From Agathobacter sp. (lineage in GTDB: Bacteria; Bacillota; Clostridia; Lachnospirales; Lachnospiraceae): a stretch of 43,089 nucleotides of DNA. The stretch is taken from NCBI GenBank assembly GCA_017623935.1, contig JAGAOC010000046.1, positions 1 through 43,089 of the forward strand. The letters are read 5' to 3'. The notes under the pieces were generated by a model. The model was not told the origin of the DNA. It searched no databases and saw only the letters and a program-made list of their open reading frames with translations. Position 1 is the first letter of the stretch. Every line of letters begins with the position of its first letter. Position numbers and translations under genes: made by a program. This document shows, piece by piece, positions 32,558 through 41,233 of the stretch.

Positions 32558-33805
32558 CTATTTCTTAGGATTCTTTAAAAAGTCCGGAATATTGATCTCT
32601 ACCTGCTTAACAGTACTCTCTGGCTGACGAGGACGGTTGATTCCGGTATAGTTGGTTGTACTCTGGGTTCCCATAGAAGGACGTGCCTGCTGCTGAGTCA
32701 TACTACTTCCCATCCCCATTCCTGCAGTGCTACGGATACCACTTGTAGTTGGAGTGGTCTGACGCATAGTCTGGGAGCTCTGATACTTCATCATATCCTG
32801 AAGAGTTGGAGCTGAATTCTGCTGAACTGGAGCTGGTGCTGGAGCCTTTGCAGATACTTCTTCTAATCCTGTAGCAATTACAGTAATAGTAGCTTCGTCA
32901 GTCATAGTTTCGTCGAACTTCGCACCGAAGATAATGTTTGCATCATCTCCTGCTAAATCCTGAACATAGCTTGCTGCATCATTTGCATCCATTAAGGAAA
33001 TATCACCGGAAATGTTAATGATAACATGGGATGCACCTGTAATAGTAGTCTCTAATAATGGAGAAGCAACTGCCAGCTTAACTGCTTCGATCGCTTTCTC
33101 ATCACCTTTGGCATTACCAATACCAATGTGAGCCATTCCCTTGTCTTTCATAACAGTCTGAACGTCTGCAAAGTCAAGGTTGATGAGTGCAGGAAGGTTA
33201 ATTAAGTCAGTGATTCCCTGAACTGCCTGCTGTAATACTTCATCTGCTTTCTTAAGAGCGTCTGGCATAGTTGTACGTCTGTCAACGATCTCTAAAAGCT
33301 TATCGTTAGGAATTACGATCAGAGTATCTACGCTCTCTTTTAAGCGGTCGATACCAGAGATCGCATTGATCATTCTCTGTTTTGCTTCGAATTTGAAAGG
33401 TTTGGTAACAACACCAACAGTAAGGATTCCCATCTCTTTCGCAATACGTGCTACAACTGGAGCTGCACCAGTACCGGTTCCGCCACCCATACCACAGGTT
33501 ACGAATACCATGTCTGCACCTTTTACTGCTGCAGATAATTCTTCTGCACTTTCCTCAGCTGCCTTAGCACCGATCTCAGGCTGTGCACCTGCACCTAAAC
33601 CTTTGGTCAGTTTCTCTCCGATCTGGATCAGAGTTGGTGCCTTACAAAGCTGTAAAGCCTGCTTGTCTGTATTCACTCCGATAAATTCAACACCACCGAT
33701 ATTCTCATCGATCATGCGGTTCACGGCGTTATTTCCTGCGCCGCCTACGCCAATTACAATAATCTTTGCACTTGCATCTGCCTCGTTTGTTCTAATTTCC
33801 AGCAA
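32558..33805 (-). CDS. ftsZ: Cell division protein FtsZ
   Basis: 415 residues. GTP-binding signature GGGTGTG at 107-113, [32 protein letters not shown], the T7 loop, a Gln/Thr/Ser-rich linker (about 320-400) and the conserved C-terminal tail [11 protein letters not shown] that binds FtsA/SepF/ZipA-type partners. It polymerises into the Z ring. Start is TTG at 33805, seven bases after GAGGAGG. It has its own promoter (33914-33942) and terminator, so it can be expressed independently of ftsQ. Confidence 0.98.
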   Translation of the reverse strand: MLEIRTNEADASAKIIVIGVGGAGNNAVNRMIDENIGGVEFIGVNTDKQALQLCKAPTLIQIGEKLTKGLGAGAQPEIGAKAAEESAEELSAAVKGADMVFVTCGMGGGTGTGAAPVVARIAKEMGILTVGVVTKPFKFEAKQRMINAISGIDRLKESVDTLIVIPNDKLLEIVDRRTTMPDALKKADEVLQQAVQGITDLINLPALINLDFADVQTVMKDKGMAHIGIGNAKGDEKAIEAVKLAVASPLLETTITGASHVIINISGDISLMDANDAASYVQDLAGDDANIIFGAKFDETMTDEATITVIATGLEEVSAKAPAPAPVQQNSAPTLQDMMKYQSSQTMRQTTPTTSGIRSTAGMGMGSSMTQQQARPSMGTQSTTNYTGINRPRQPESTVKQVEINIPDFLKNPKK

Positions 33806-33913
33806 GGTTCTTCCTCCTCTTTCTATCTCAAAATTTATCTAAATTACTTATTGTCTGCTTCTACTACAGGATCTATACCCTGAAAAATGAGCCTATACGC
33901 ACTCATATAGTCT

Positions 33914-33942
33914 ATAATATAATTTTTCTCTCAAATAATCAA
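33914..33942 (-). promoter_or_regulatory. ftsZ promoter
   Basis: Minus strand TTGATT (33942-33937), 17-bp spacer, TATTAT (33919-33914). The leader of about 100 nt contains a small hairpin (ATGAG...CTCAT). Confidence 0.55.
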
Positions 33943-33965
33943 CAAGAAATTACGATTTTTTTTAA

Positions 33966-34712
33966 TTATTCGTTCTTATCAAATACAATATTTGTTGTTT
34001 CCTCTGTCCAGTTTTCTAAATGTAGTGTCCCATTCATCCCTTTTAAGGTAGGAAGGATCTTGGAAATACGCTCTACCTTCTGAGTCAGCTTGTCCGTATT
34101 CCCCACTTCCACCTTCACCTTATCATAGGTAAGGATTGGAAGAGACTGGCTATCATAAGTAATACTGTCTGGCACCAGATTATTTCGTTTCAATGCCTGG
34201 GTCAGAGTCAACATATCCTTTAACTGCTCCTCTTCAATCGGCAGTTTCTCATATAAAATTACCTCATCACAGGAAATTCCTTCTATCTTCGGAATATCCG
34301 GCAATACATCCGAAGAGGTCTCCACTACAATACCATCTTTATCAAAATATGCATTCTCTCCAATTCCTGAGATGTACAGATATCCCATGGTTCCTTTCTC
34401 GTATACTTCAATATGTATGGTCTGAGGATCCTTTAAGGTAATATCCATGGTATCAATAAATGGAAGATTCTCCGTCTTCTTGAATCGATATTTAAAAAAC
34501 ACATATAAAGTATTCCAGGAATATTCATCATTTAAGACTACCTTCTCAATGGTGGCGGCATCATAAAGGCTATTGCCCTCAACCTCCACATTTTTGATGA
34601 CGAAGACCTTAATCCCAATGACAACAGCAATTGCCAAAATTGCAATAAAGATCAAGATTCCCCGGAAAATATGTTTTCTCCGTTTCTTTTTTTTACGTTC
34701 TTCTCTTATCAT
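33966..34712 (-). CDS. ftsQ: Cell division protein FtsQ/DivIB
   Basis: About 248 residues. A short basic cytoplasmic tail (EERKKKKRRKH), one membrane segment (GILIFIAILAIAVVIGIKVF), a POTRA domain (VIKNVEVEGNSLYDAATIE) and the FtsQ beta domain. It bridges early and late divisome proteins. Start set at the ATG at 34712, six bases after AGGAG, rather than the TTG two codons upstream. Twelve bp after the ftsW stop. Confidence 0.93.
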   Translation of the reverse strand: MIREERKKKKRRKHIFRGILIFIAILAIAVVIGIKVFVIKNVEVEGNSLYDAATIEKVVLNDEYSWNTLYVFFKYRFKKTENLPFIDTMDITLKDPQTIHIEVYEKGTMGYLYISGIGENAYFDKDGIVVETSSDVLPDIPKIEGISCDEVILYEKLPIEEEQLKDMLTLTQALKRNNLVPDSITYDSQSLPILTYDKVKVEVGNTDKLTQKVERISKILPTLKGMNGTLHLENWTEETTNIVFDKNE

Positions 34713-34724
34713 TTCCAACTCCTG

Positions 34725-35867
34725 TTACCGCATACTTTCCAGCTTGATTCCCCTAGATACGCTTAGCACGATTCCTATTTCCGACATCAGGAACAATACA
34801 GAAGTTCCACCATAACTAATGAATGGAAGGGTAACTCCGGTATTTGGAATGGTGTTGGTCACTACGGCAATGTTCAAGATTACCTGAATGGCAATATGTG
34901 ACATAATTCCAACAACCAGAAGGGCTCCATAAAGATCATTCGCATTATTAGCAATGATCATCATTCTCCAGATCAGAAGAATATACAGCAAAATAACACA
35001 GATTGCTCCAAAAAGTCCCAATTCTTCACAAATGATCGTAAAGATCATATCATTCTGGGATTCTGGTACATTTCCCATTTTCTGAATACTCTCTCCTAAG
35101 CCCTTACCAAAGAGTCCTCCGGAGCCGATGGCATACAAGCCCTGCAAAGTCTGATAACCAGCATCTCCTGCCGTCTCCGGATGAAGCCATGCCTGCACTC
35201 GTCCCTTTCGATAACTTGCAGAAAACAAGAAGATCAAAATAACTGCCACACCAGCAATTCCAACTGATACAAAAGGTGCATATTTCTGGCTTGCAACAAA
35301 TAACATACATACAGCTATTCCCAGCACAATAATTCCAGTACTTAAGTTACTGTAAGCAATGATTCCTACAATTGGAACCAGCGTCCCAAAAACCTTCAAA
35401 AGACCAGAGGTCTTATTCATTGATTTCGGCACCCGTTCGATCAAAGTTGCCAAAAATAAGATAATTGCCAACTTTGCCAGCTCTGATGGCTGAAAACTTA
35501 AAGGTCCTAAAGACAGCCAACGGCTGGAACCATGGGAAGAACTTCCGATTCCCGGGATTGCAACAGCGCAACATAGTAAAAATGCCACAATATATGCCAT
35601 TCCTCCGAATTTCTTCCAAACGCGATAATCAGCAACGGTAAAAAATATCATGAAAACACTACCGATCAACATATTACGAATCTGAAGTTTCAGATAGTAG
35701 GCACTGTCTCCATACTTATTCATAGAAGTATAAGAACTGGAACTGTATAACATTACCAGTCCAAAGCACATAAGAAAGATCACGATAAAAAGAAGATTAT
35801 AATCAAAATATCCTGCTTTTTTCGGCTTTTTCTCTGTCCTTTCTTTTTCTCTTACTCTCCCAGCCAT
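34725..35867 (-). CDS. ftsW: SEDS glycosyltransferase FtsW/SpoVE
   Basis: 380 residues with about ten membrane segments. SEDS signatures: SSHGSSRWLSLGPLSFQPSELAKL and NTGVTLPFISYGGTSVL; quoted in parts. SEDS proteins polymerise lipid II with a partner class B PBP: FtsW with FtsI for division, SpoVE with SpoVD for cortex. In this cluster it lies two genes from the broken SpoVD/FtsI fragment, so either role is possible. Its ribosome site AAAGGAG is the last codons of murD, two bp before its start region, so translation is coupled. Confidence 0.94.
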   Translation of the reverse strand: MAGRVREKERTEKKPKKAGYFDYNLLFIVIFLMCFGLVMLYSSSSYTSMNKYGDSAYYLKLQIRNMLIGSVFMIFFTVADYRVWKKFGGMAYIVAFLLCCAVAIPGIGSSSHGSSRWLSLGPLSFQPSELAKLAIILFLATLIERVPKSMNKTSGLLKVFGTLVPIVGIIAYSNLSTGIIVLGIAVCMLFVASQKYAPFVSVGIAGVAVILIFLFSASYRKGRVQAWLHPETAGDAGYQTLQGLYAIGSGGLFGKGLGESIQKMGNVPESQNDMIFTIICEELGLFGAICVILLYILLIWRMMIIANNANDLYGALLVVGIMSHIAIQVILNIAVVTNTIPNTGVTLPFISYGGTSVLFLMSEIGIVLSVSRGIKLESMR

Positions 35868-35869
35868 GC

Positions 35870-37231
35870 TTACTCCTTTAATCCATTTACGATATCTTTA
35901 AATATCTTACCTCTTACTTCATAATTTGGGAACATTCCCCAACTTGCACAGGCTGGTGAAAGAAGCACCGCTTCTCCTGAAACTGCCTGCTCATAGCAGT
36001 ACATGACCGCTTCCTCTAAAGTCTCACATCTAACTGTATCCATGAAACCATGCTTATGGGCACAGGCCTCAATCTTCTCTGCGGTCTGACCAATGAGGAC
36101 TAATTTTCTTACTTTTCCGTCAAAAGCCTCGATCCACTCATCATATTCGGACTGCTTATCATATCCTCCTCCGATGAGGTAAGTTGGCCGATTCATTGCC
36201 CGGATTCCCTGGATCGCAGCATCCGGATTAGTTCCCTTGGAATCGTTATAGTAACGAACCCCCTTCTTCTCTGTCACATACTCGATCCGGTGTTCTACTG
36301 CTGTAAATCGTTTCAATACTTCTACGATCTTCTCCATTGGAACACCAAAACTTAAAGTCATAGCACAGGCTGCCATAACATTTTCATAGTTGTGATTTCC
36401 TAATAAGTTCAGTTCATCTACATGGATGACCCGCTCATTTACACCGTCTTTTGCGTAATAGATCACGCTGTCTTTTAAGAAAAATCCATTGGAAAGCTCT
36501 CTCTTACTGCTGAAAAATACCACTGGCATAGAAAGACTCTCTCCGAATCTTCTCAATTCTTCATCTTCGTAATTTAGGACACAGGTATCTTCTGCCCCCT
36601 GATTTAAGGTAATGTCTTCCTTCGTCTTAATGTAACATTCCATGGTATGATGGCGATTCAGATGATCCGGTGTGATATTTAAGATAGCGGACACCTGTGG
36701 GTGAAATTCATGAATGGTCTCCAACTGAAAACTACTGATTTCCGCCACAGTCGCCGTCTCATCTGTCATTGTAGCCGCTTCACTGGTATAAGGAATTCCA
36801 ATATTTCCCACCACTCTTACATCAGAATAATAATTCTTTAAGATCTCTCCTGTCAAAGCTGTAGTGGTGGTCTTACCGTTGGTTCCAGTTATAGCGATCA
36901 TTCTGCCTTTTGCAAAATAATATGCCAATTCAATCTCTCCCCAAATGGCGATTCCTGCTTTTCTCATATCCTCTACCATTGGAAGATCCGTTGGAACTCC
37001 AGGGCTTAATACTACTACGTCGATCTTTTCTAATTCCTCTGCCGGGATCTCACCTAAGATCACTGGCATTTCTTTCACAAATGGAGCTTTTTCGTATAAC
37101 TTCTCCATGTCCAGTTCTTTATTTCCATCAAATAAAATGGTATCTATGTTCTTCTTCCAAAGGAGCTCTGCTGCCGCGATTCCGCTGACTCCGGTTCCTA
37201 CTACTAATACTCTGCTTTCTTCCAGTTTCAT
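35870..37231 (-). CDS. murD: UDP-N-acetylmuramoylalanine--D-glutamate ligase
   Basis: 453 residues. Mur ligase ATP motif GTNGKTTTT at 116-124, NITPDHLNRHH, NSKGTNPDA, and GGYDKQSEYDEW. It adds D-Glu to UDP-MurNAc-L-Ala in the cytoplasm. GGAGG ribosome site. In most related dcw clusters mraY lies just upstream; here the transpeptidase fragment does, with 60 bp between. A near-consensus promoter in that gap can drive murD-ftsW-ftsQ. Confidence 0.97.
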   Translation of the reverse strand: MKLEESRVLVVGTGVSGIAAAELLWKKNIDTILFDGNKELDMEKLYEKAPFVKEMPVILGEIPAEELEKIDVVVLSPGVPTDLPMVEDMRKAGIAIWGEIELAYYFAKGRMIAITGTNGKTTTTALTGEILKNYYSDVRVVGNIGIPYTSEAATMTDETATVAEISSFQLETIHEFHPQVSAILNITPDHLNRHHTMECYIKTKEDITLNQGAEDTCVLNYEDEELRRFGESLSMPVVFFSSKRELSNGFFLKDSVIYYAKDGVNERVIHVDELNLLGNHNYENVMAACAMTLSFGVPMEKIVEVLKRFTAVEHRIEYVTEKKGVRYYNDSKGTNPDAAIQGIRAMNRPTYLIGGGYDKQSEYDEWIEAFDGKVRKLVLIGQTAEKIEACAHKHGFMDTVRCETLEEAVMYCYEQAVSGEAVLLSPACASWGMFPNYEVRGKIFKDIVNGLKE

Positions 37232-37273
37232 GATGATTCCTCCATCCTGAGCTTTTCTTTCCGTTTAGAAAAC

Positions 37274-37302
37274 AGTATACGTTATTTTAGATCATTTATC
37301 AA
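37274..37302 (-). promoter_or_regulatory. murD promoter directly after the transpeptidase fragment
   Basis: Minus strand TTGATA (37302-37297), 17-bp spacer, TATACT (37279-37274). The -35 overlaps the stop codon of the fragment. Confidence 0.6.
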
Positions 37303-37936
37303 GGTAAGGGAGAATGTTTTCGAAAATCTCCTTTGCCACCGGCGCCGCTATGGTTCCTCCGTAATAGGTGCCCTGAGGATTTCGGATAATGACCAATAGA
37401 AGGATGGTAGGATCACTGGCAGGGGCAAATCCTAGAAAAGAAGAAATATACTTGTTATCAGATCGAGGCAGTGTCTGAGAAGTAGCGGTCTTCCCACCGA
37501 TCTCATAGCCCTCGATATAAGCATTGATTCCGCCCCCTTCTGTCACAACGGACTCCAAAAGCTGCCGCATAGTCTCAGAGGTATCCTCGCTACAGATCCG
37601 CTCTGTAGGTTCATAGGAAAATTCCTCTACCAGCTCCCCTTCCGGATTTACCACCTTTACTCCCAGATGAGGTGTCACCCTAAGGCCTCCATTAATAATA
37701 GATGATACCGTGGATGCCAGCTGCACCGGCGTAATCTGAAAAGACTGACCAAAAGATACCGTCGCCAGTTCCACCGGCCCCATATTTTCTTCTTTATGCA
37801 TAATGGTGGACGCTTCTCCTGGCAGATCGATCCCTGTCTTTTTCATCAATCCAAACTGATGGAAATAATCTACAAACTTCTCCGTCCCCAGTCTTAACCC
37901 TAACTGTATAAAAACCGGGTTACAGATCTTTATCAA
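37292..37936 (-). pseudogene. spoVD: C-terminal part of SpoVD/FtsI-type transpeptidase, interrupted at its SxN motif
   Basis: An open frame of 214 codons from a TTG at 37936 that begins KICNPVFIQLGLRLG. In intact class B PBPs this is (N)S-C-N-P-V-F, the second active-site motif; here the serine codon is replaced. The third motif is present as GGKTAT (149-152; KTA in place of the common KTG). The membrane anchor, dimerisation domain and catalytic S-x-x-K are absent, and a TGA lies nine codons upstream of the TGT codon. So it cannot be a working enzyme as it stands. Position before murD and ftsW fits SpoVD (cortex) or FtsI; an essential FtsI would not survive such a break, so SpoVD is more likely. 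No PASTA domain. Confidence 0.85.
37917..37930. other. Recombination junction (att-like site) in spoVD
   Basis: On the minus strand AAAGATCTGTAACC: the part from about CTGTAACC on belongs to the conserved transpeptidase codons for C-N-P, the part before it to the recombinase gene. The true crossover core cannot be fixed without the other end. Confidence 0.55.
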
Positions 37937-39557
37937 AATGATAGACCTCTCCGGAATTCATCCTTATCTCCCAGCCCTTTTGCTCTATGTAAATCTTATG
38001 AACTTCCCCTGAAAAAGTCTTCACCACGGCATTTTGTATGATCTCGCCCTCTAAAAGTTTCTTTTCTATCGCCTCCCAACGTGCACTGTTATTATTATAT
38101 TGTTCCATCCGCTGTTTTATGACTGTTATTTTCTCTTGAATCCTTTGTTCTTCTTCTTTGCTCTTTTCATAAAAATTATGATATTCTCTATCCCCAATGA
38201 TCCCTTCCAGCAACTTTTCTAAGAGCTGAACTTGATTATTTTTCAGTTTTTTTAATTTCTCTTCTAATTGTTTTAACTGTTTCCCATCAGCGGAAACATA
38301 TCCCATATTCTCCCAAATGTGCTTAAGTTCTGTGGTGATCTTCTCCACAATCTTATTTAGATCGTCTTGTTTTTCCAGTCGAACGAGGCTCTGTCCATAT
38401 GGATCCTTCCAATTTGCTTTTTGCAATATATAACGCCTGCAACACTCCAGCAGAACTTTTTCAATCTCTGCCTGTGACACTTTTTGGTTATCGCAACCTC
38501 TTTCCCACGGAACTGTTTCGCCAACGTTTTTTCTTTTAGCCCTTGCCAATGTTTCTGCCCCGTTTTGTTCTTTTCCGCCTTCTGATACTGTTTTCCTGCC
38601 CTCTGACAGATATTTGGAGCACCGCCAGACCTTTTGGGAAAGATAATATTTTCTTCCACATTCTCTGCAATAGATTTTTCCTGAAAGAAAATGTTTTCCC
38701 GTATTTCTCGGCTGTTTTGTAACTGTCCGTTCATCTAAAATCGCCAGGATCCTGTTATGATACTCTTCACTGATCAATGGTGGCAGAGCATTTTCCATGT
38801 AGATCCATTCTTCTTCGGGAATCTTCTTATATTTTTTTGTATCAAAATCATATTCTCTCTGATGCAATACCACCGTTCCATGGGCTCTTGGGGAACGAAG
38901 CATATTTCTCCACTGCACCGGTGATAACATTTTTCCATCCTTCTGCCTGGCGCCTTCTTCGTATATCTTCTCTGCAATCCGCCGAAATCCCAGCCCCTGT
39001 TCTACTAACGCACATGCTCTGCGAAAATATGCAGCTTCTTCCTCATTCACTACAAACGAATCTTTTCCTACTTTTTCCCAACCAAACATAGGTCTTGAAA
39101 TGTTCGATCCAGATTTTTTCTCCTGACGTCTTTGATGAGAATTTTTTATTTTCTTAGAAAGTTCTTTGCTGAATTCTTCTGCCAGAATGGCTTTGATCCC
39201 GGTTATCAGGGCATCATCGGATTTGTAAAAACTATGATCCAGATACAGATATAACTGCGTGTGATTTCTCGTGATACAGTCCAGAAACAGATACCAGTCC
39301 TTAACATTTCTTGCCAGCCTGTCGATAGATTTGATCATAATGATATCAAACCTTCCCTCCTCGATGTCCTGTATCATCCGAAGGTATTCTTTTCTTTTTT
39401 CTGCAGTGGTTCCTGATCTTGATTCCACATATTGCTCTATGATCCGCCAGTTCATCTTCTCCGCAATCTCTCGGCTTTCCTGAGCCTGAATGTCCAAGGC
39501 ATTGACTTGATCTTCATCTTCCGTGGAACAACGATTATAAATTCCTACCCTTTCCAC
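37920..39557 (-). CDS. Large serine recombinase
   Basis: 545 residues. Resolvase domain with Y-N-R-C-S11 (catalytic Ser11, Arg9), SIDRLARN at 77-84 and the E helix; recombinase domain (about 155-275, PMFGWEKVGK, LSPVQWRNMLRSPRAHG); zinc ribbon with Cys297, Cys300, Cys313 and Cys355; coiled coil (about 415-500). Such enzymes integrate and excise phages and skin-like elements. The loop between the second cysteine pair is about 35 residues longer than I expect. Start GTG at 39557, overlapping a 52-aa ORF by 13 bp. Its last codons (CTG TAA) lie in transpeptidase DNA, so the element boundary falls inside its 3' end. Confidence 0.94.
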   Translation of the reverse strand: MERVGIYNRCSTEDEDQVNALDIQAQESREIAEKMNWRIIEQYVESRSGTTAEKRKEYLRMIQDIEEGRFDIIMIKSIDRLARNVKDWYLFLDCITRNHTQLYLYLDHSFYKSDDALITGIKAILAEEFSKELSKKIKNSHQRRQEKKSGSNISRPMFGWEKVGKDSFVVNEEEAAYFRRACALVEQGLGFRRIAEKIYEEGARQKDGKMLSPVQWRNMLRSPRAHGTVVLHQREYDFDTKKYKKIPEEEWIYMENALPPLISEEYHNRILAILDERTVTKQPRNTGKHFLSGKIYCRECGRKYYLSQKVWRCSKYLSEGRKTVSEGGKEQNGAETLARAKRKNVGETVPWERGCDNQKVSQAEIEKVLLECCRRYILQKANWKDPYGQSLVRLEKQDDLNKIVEKITTELKHIWENMGYVSADGKQLKQLEEKLKKLKNNQVQLLEKLLEGIIGDREYHNFYEKSKEEEQRIQEKITVIKQRMEQYNNNSARWEAIEKKLLEGEIIQNAVVKTFSGEVHKIYIEQKGWEIRMNSGEVYHFDKDL

Positions 39558-39703
39558 GTTTTGCCCCCATCCTTCCTACTCTTCTCCTTCATCAGCTGGT
39601 CTTTCATAAATATCCGCTCTTCTTCAAATAAATATTCCTGTTCATATAAAAGCTCCACCAGATGAAGGAGGATTTCCCTGTAAAAATCTGCTATATCCGG
39701 CAT
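39545..39703 (-). CDS. 52-aa protein overlapping the recombinase start
   Basis: MPDIADFYRE...GGKTWKG. It ends 13 bp inside the recombinase gene, so the two are translated together. The middle (ILLHLVELLYEQEYLFEEERIFMK; quoted in part) is an amphipathic helix rich in Leu and Glu. The ribosome site is modest (GAAAGG). Small proteins beside large serine recombinases can be recombination directionality factors, but nothing in the sequence proves it. Confidence 0.6.
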   Translation of the reverse strand: MPDIADFYREILLHLVELLYEQEYLFEEERIFMKDQLMKEKSRKDGGKTWKG

Positions 39704-39804
39704 GACGAACCTTTCTATCTTCTTTTTTACTATTTATATCTGAAAGGAGGGGGATTATTCAAAAAAGCTCTTTTTCGATACCAGAATTGTTAAATCAAAA
39801 AGAT

Positions 39805-39875
39805 TGCGCGCTGCGCATAATTGACACGTAGTGTCTTTTGTTTGCCAGGGAATTCCAGAGGAATTTCCTAGCAAA
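39805..39875. repeat. Array of three hairpins
   Basis: Successive inverted repeats: TGCGC-GCT-GCGCA (39805-39817), GACAC-GTA-GTGTC (39823-39835), and a 16-bp stem with two unpaired positions, TTTGCCAGGGAATTCC-AGA-GGAATTTCCTAGCAAA given as arms at 39841-39856 and 39860-39875. No coding frame fits. The first shares ATTGCGC/GCGCAAT with the terminator at 22453-22479. Confidence 0.7.
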
Positions 39876-39876
39876 T

Positions 39877-39967
39877 AAAAAAACTGATTAGTTGGCAGGC
39901 GCATTCCGATACGAGGGATTATGTCAATCGGTTACGTTCCACCAAACTAATCAGAAGTAGTATAGGC
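39877..39967 (-). ncRNA. Candidate structured small RNA with its own promoter and terminator
   Basis: On the minus strand a promoter (TTTACA at 40001-39996, 16 bp, TAAAAT at 39979-39974) predicts a start near 39967. The RNA folds as one long hairpin: CTGATTAGTT with AACTAATCAG outside (39954-39884), then CCGAT with ATCGG inside, flanked by symmetric AA internal loops, and ends in seven T. It may instead be only an elaborate terminator of the Rpn-family gene. Confidence 0.45.
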
Positions 39968-40017
39968 AATTACATTTTACCACATGTAGTAATTTTGTAA
40001 ATACCCCAAATGTAATT
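39968..40017. repeat. 10-bp inverted repeat after the Rpn-family gene
   Basis: AATTACATTT (39968-39977) and AAATGTAATT (40008-40017) enclose 30 bp that hold the candidate promoter and a dyad TTAC-CACATGTA-GTAA (39977-39992). Confidence 0.65.
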
Positions 40018-40028
40018 TTTTATTTTAA

Positions 40029-40958
40029 TTAGACTTCCACAGCTTCTTTCCAGAAAAGTTCCATATACTGACAGGCATCTGTCTCTTCCATATCAAACTT
40101 ATCTGTCAACCGGATAATAGTAGCTTCTTTGGTGCTTCTAAATTCTTGACAGGTCTCGATCAAAGCTTTTATTCCACTTTTACGACCTTCTTCTCGACTA
40201 TCATCCATCAGATCCTGAATTGCTTTACACACGTTCTTTTTTCCTCCTTCCACTTCATACTTCTGCATGTCCACTAACTGGGTTGCGTTCGTGTACTTGG
40301 TTACGACCTCATAAGCGTCTTCATCCATGCACTGATAATACGGATGTTCCGTTACCAGTCTATGTAGCGCCTTCTTGTCTTTCGCACATTTGATAAATTC
40401 AAATACGAACCGTACATCCGTCTGAAAGACATCCGTATTCTCCCAGCGGGGGATATCAATGACATTGATCCTATAATCTGATACCATTTCCTGCAATTCG
40501 TCAGGGATATCAGAAAAATCCAAAATATCATGAAGACACAATGGACCATCCCAAGGTTCCTCTCCTGTGTATAAGACGAAAGTGATCTGGGGATGGATCT
40601 TACTCTCCTTCTTAAAACCGTATAAATATTCTCCCGGTTTCAAATTTACTGCGGACGCTCTGATTTCCTTCTTGATCTTTTTAGCTTCTTTCTGATATCC
40701 TATCACATCATAATTCATATTGCGAAGAGGAAATTTGTAATCCACCGTTTCTTGGTTCTCAATTCCCACGATCAAGAAATTCACTCCAAATGCCACTCTT
40801 CGTAATATATCTCTGGCTTTTCCTTTTGATTCTGTATCAGCTTCCTCAAGATCAGTCTCTGCCACAACCTGTCTTCCTCTGCAGCCAATTCCATTGATGA
40901 TATCTGCGTATCTGGAATTATCTTCTAAATACATTTTCCAACAATTATCTTTTTTCAT
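40029..40958 (-). CDS. Rpn-family (PD-(D/E)XK) nuclease/putative transposase
   Basis: 309 residues. Typical core: FLIVGIENQETVDYKFPLRNMNYD (quoted in parts: GIENQETVDYK carries the E-x-Q motif), NLKPGEYLYGFKKESKIHPQITFVLY, WDGPLCLHDILDF, YRINVIDI. C-terminal helical part with the DDSREEGRKSGIKALIETC segment common in this family. GAAGGAGAG ribosome site. It differs in subfamily from the protein at 20936. It stands between the hairpin array and the surface-protein terminator. Whether it belongs to the inserted element is unknown. Confidence 0.87.
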   Translation of the reverse strand: MKKDNCWKMYLEDNSRYADIINGIGCRGRQVVAETDLEEADTESKGKARDILRRVAFGVNFLIVGIENQETVDYKFPLRNMNYDVIGYQKEAKKIKKEIRASAVNLKPGEYLYGFKKESKIHPQITFVLYTGEEPWDGPLCLHDILDFSDIPDELQEMVSDYRINVIDIPRWENTDVFQTDVRFVFEFIKCAKDKKALHRLVTEHPYYQCMDEDAYEVVTKYTNATQLVDMQKYEVEGGKKNVCKAIQDLMDDSREEGRKSGIKALIETCQEFRSTKEATIIRLTDKFDMEETDACQYMELFWKEAVEV

Positions 40959-41123
40959 GTCTCTCCTTCCTTATCAACCCTCTAAAAAAGATTGATAGAC
41001 CTTTTCTTCGGTCAAATGAATAGAAATTCCCCACTCCATACAAAAAAAAGACTTCAAAACTACAAAATGATTAACTTAATACCATATGGGAATATTTCCT
41101 GATATAGGAATTCGATTCAATGT

Positions 41124-41170
41124 AAAAAAACCTTGCAGACAGATGTCTGATACATTCTGTCTACAAGGTT
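41124..41170 (-). terminator. Terminator of the leucine-rich surface protein gene
   Basis: Minus strand AACCTTGTAGACAGA pairs with TCTGTCTGCAAGGTT (one mismatch) around a 12-base loop, followed by TTTTT. The remaining gap 40959-41123 shows no gene. Confidence 0.85.
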
Positions 41171-41233
41171 ATGTTAACACGATTATTTTAGCTTTGCAAG
41201 TAGAATTTTACACATATTGAGTGTTTTGAAAAA

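Noticed and set aside
38357..38734. Second minus-strand frame (125 codons) inside the recombinase gene
   Set aside because: Lies wholly within the recombinase in another frame, low-complexity Lys/Glu composition, no ribosome site.
39921..39950. Nine-codon plus-strand ORF (MSIGYVPPN) inside the hairpin, like an antibiotic-resistance leader peptide
   Set aside because: GAGGG is too close to the ATG, no plus-strand promoter or downstream resistance gene is present, and the T-run shows the hairpin works on the minus strand.
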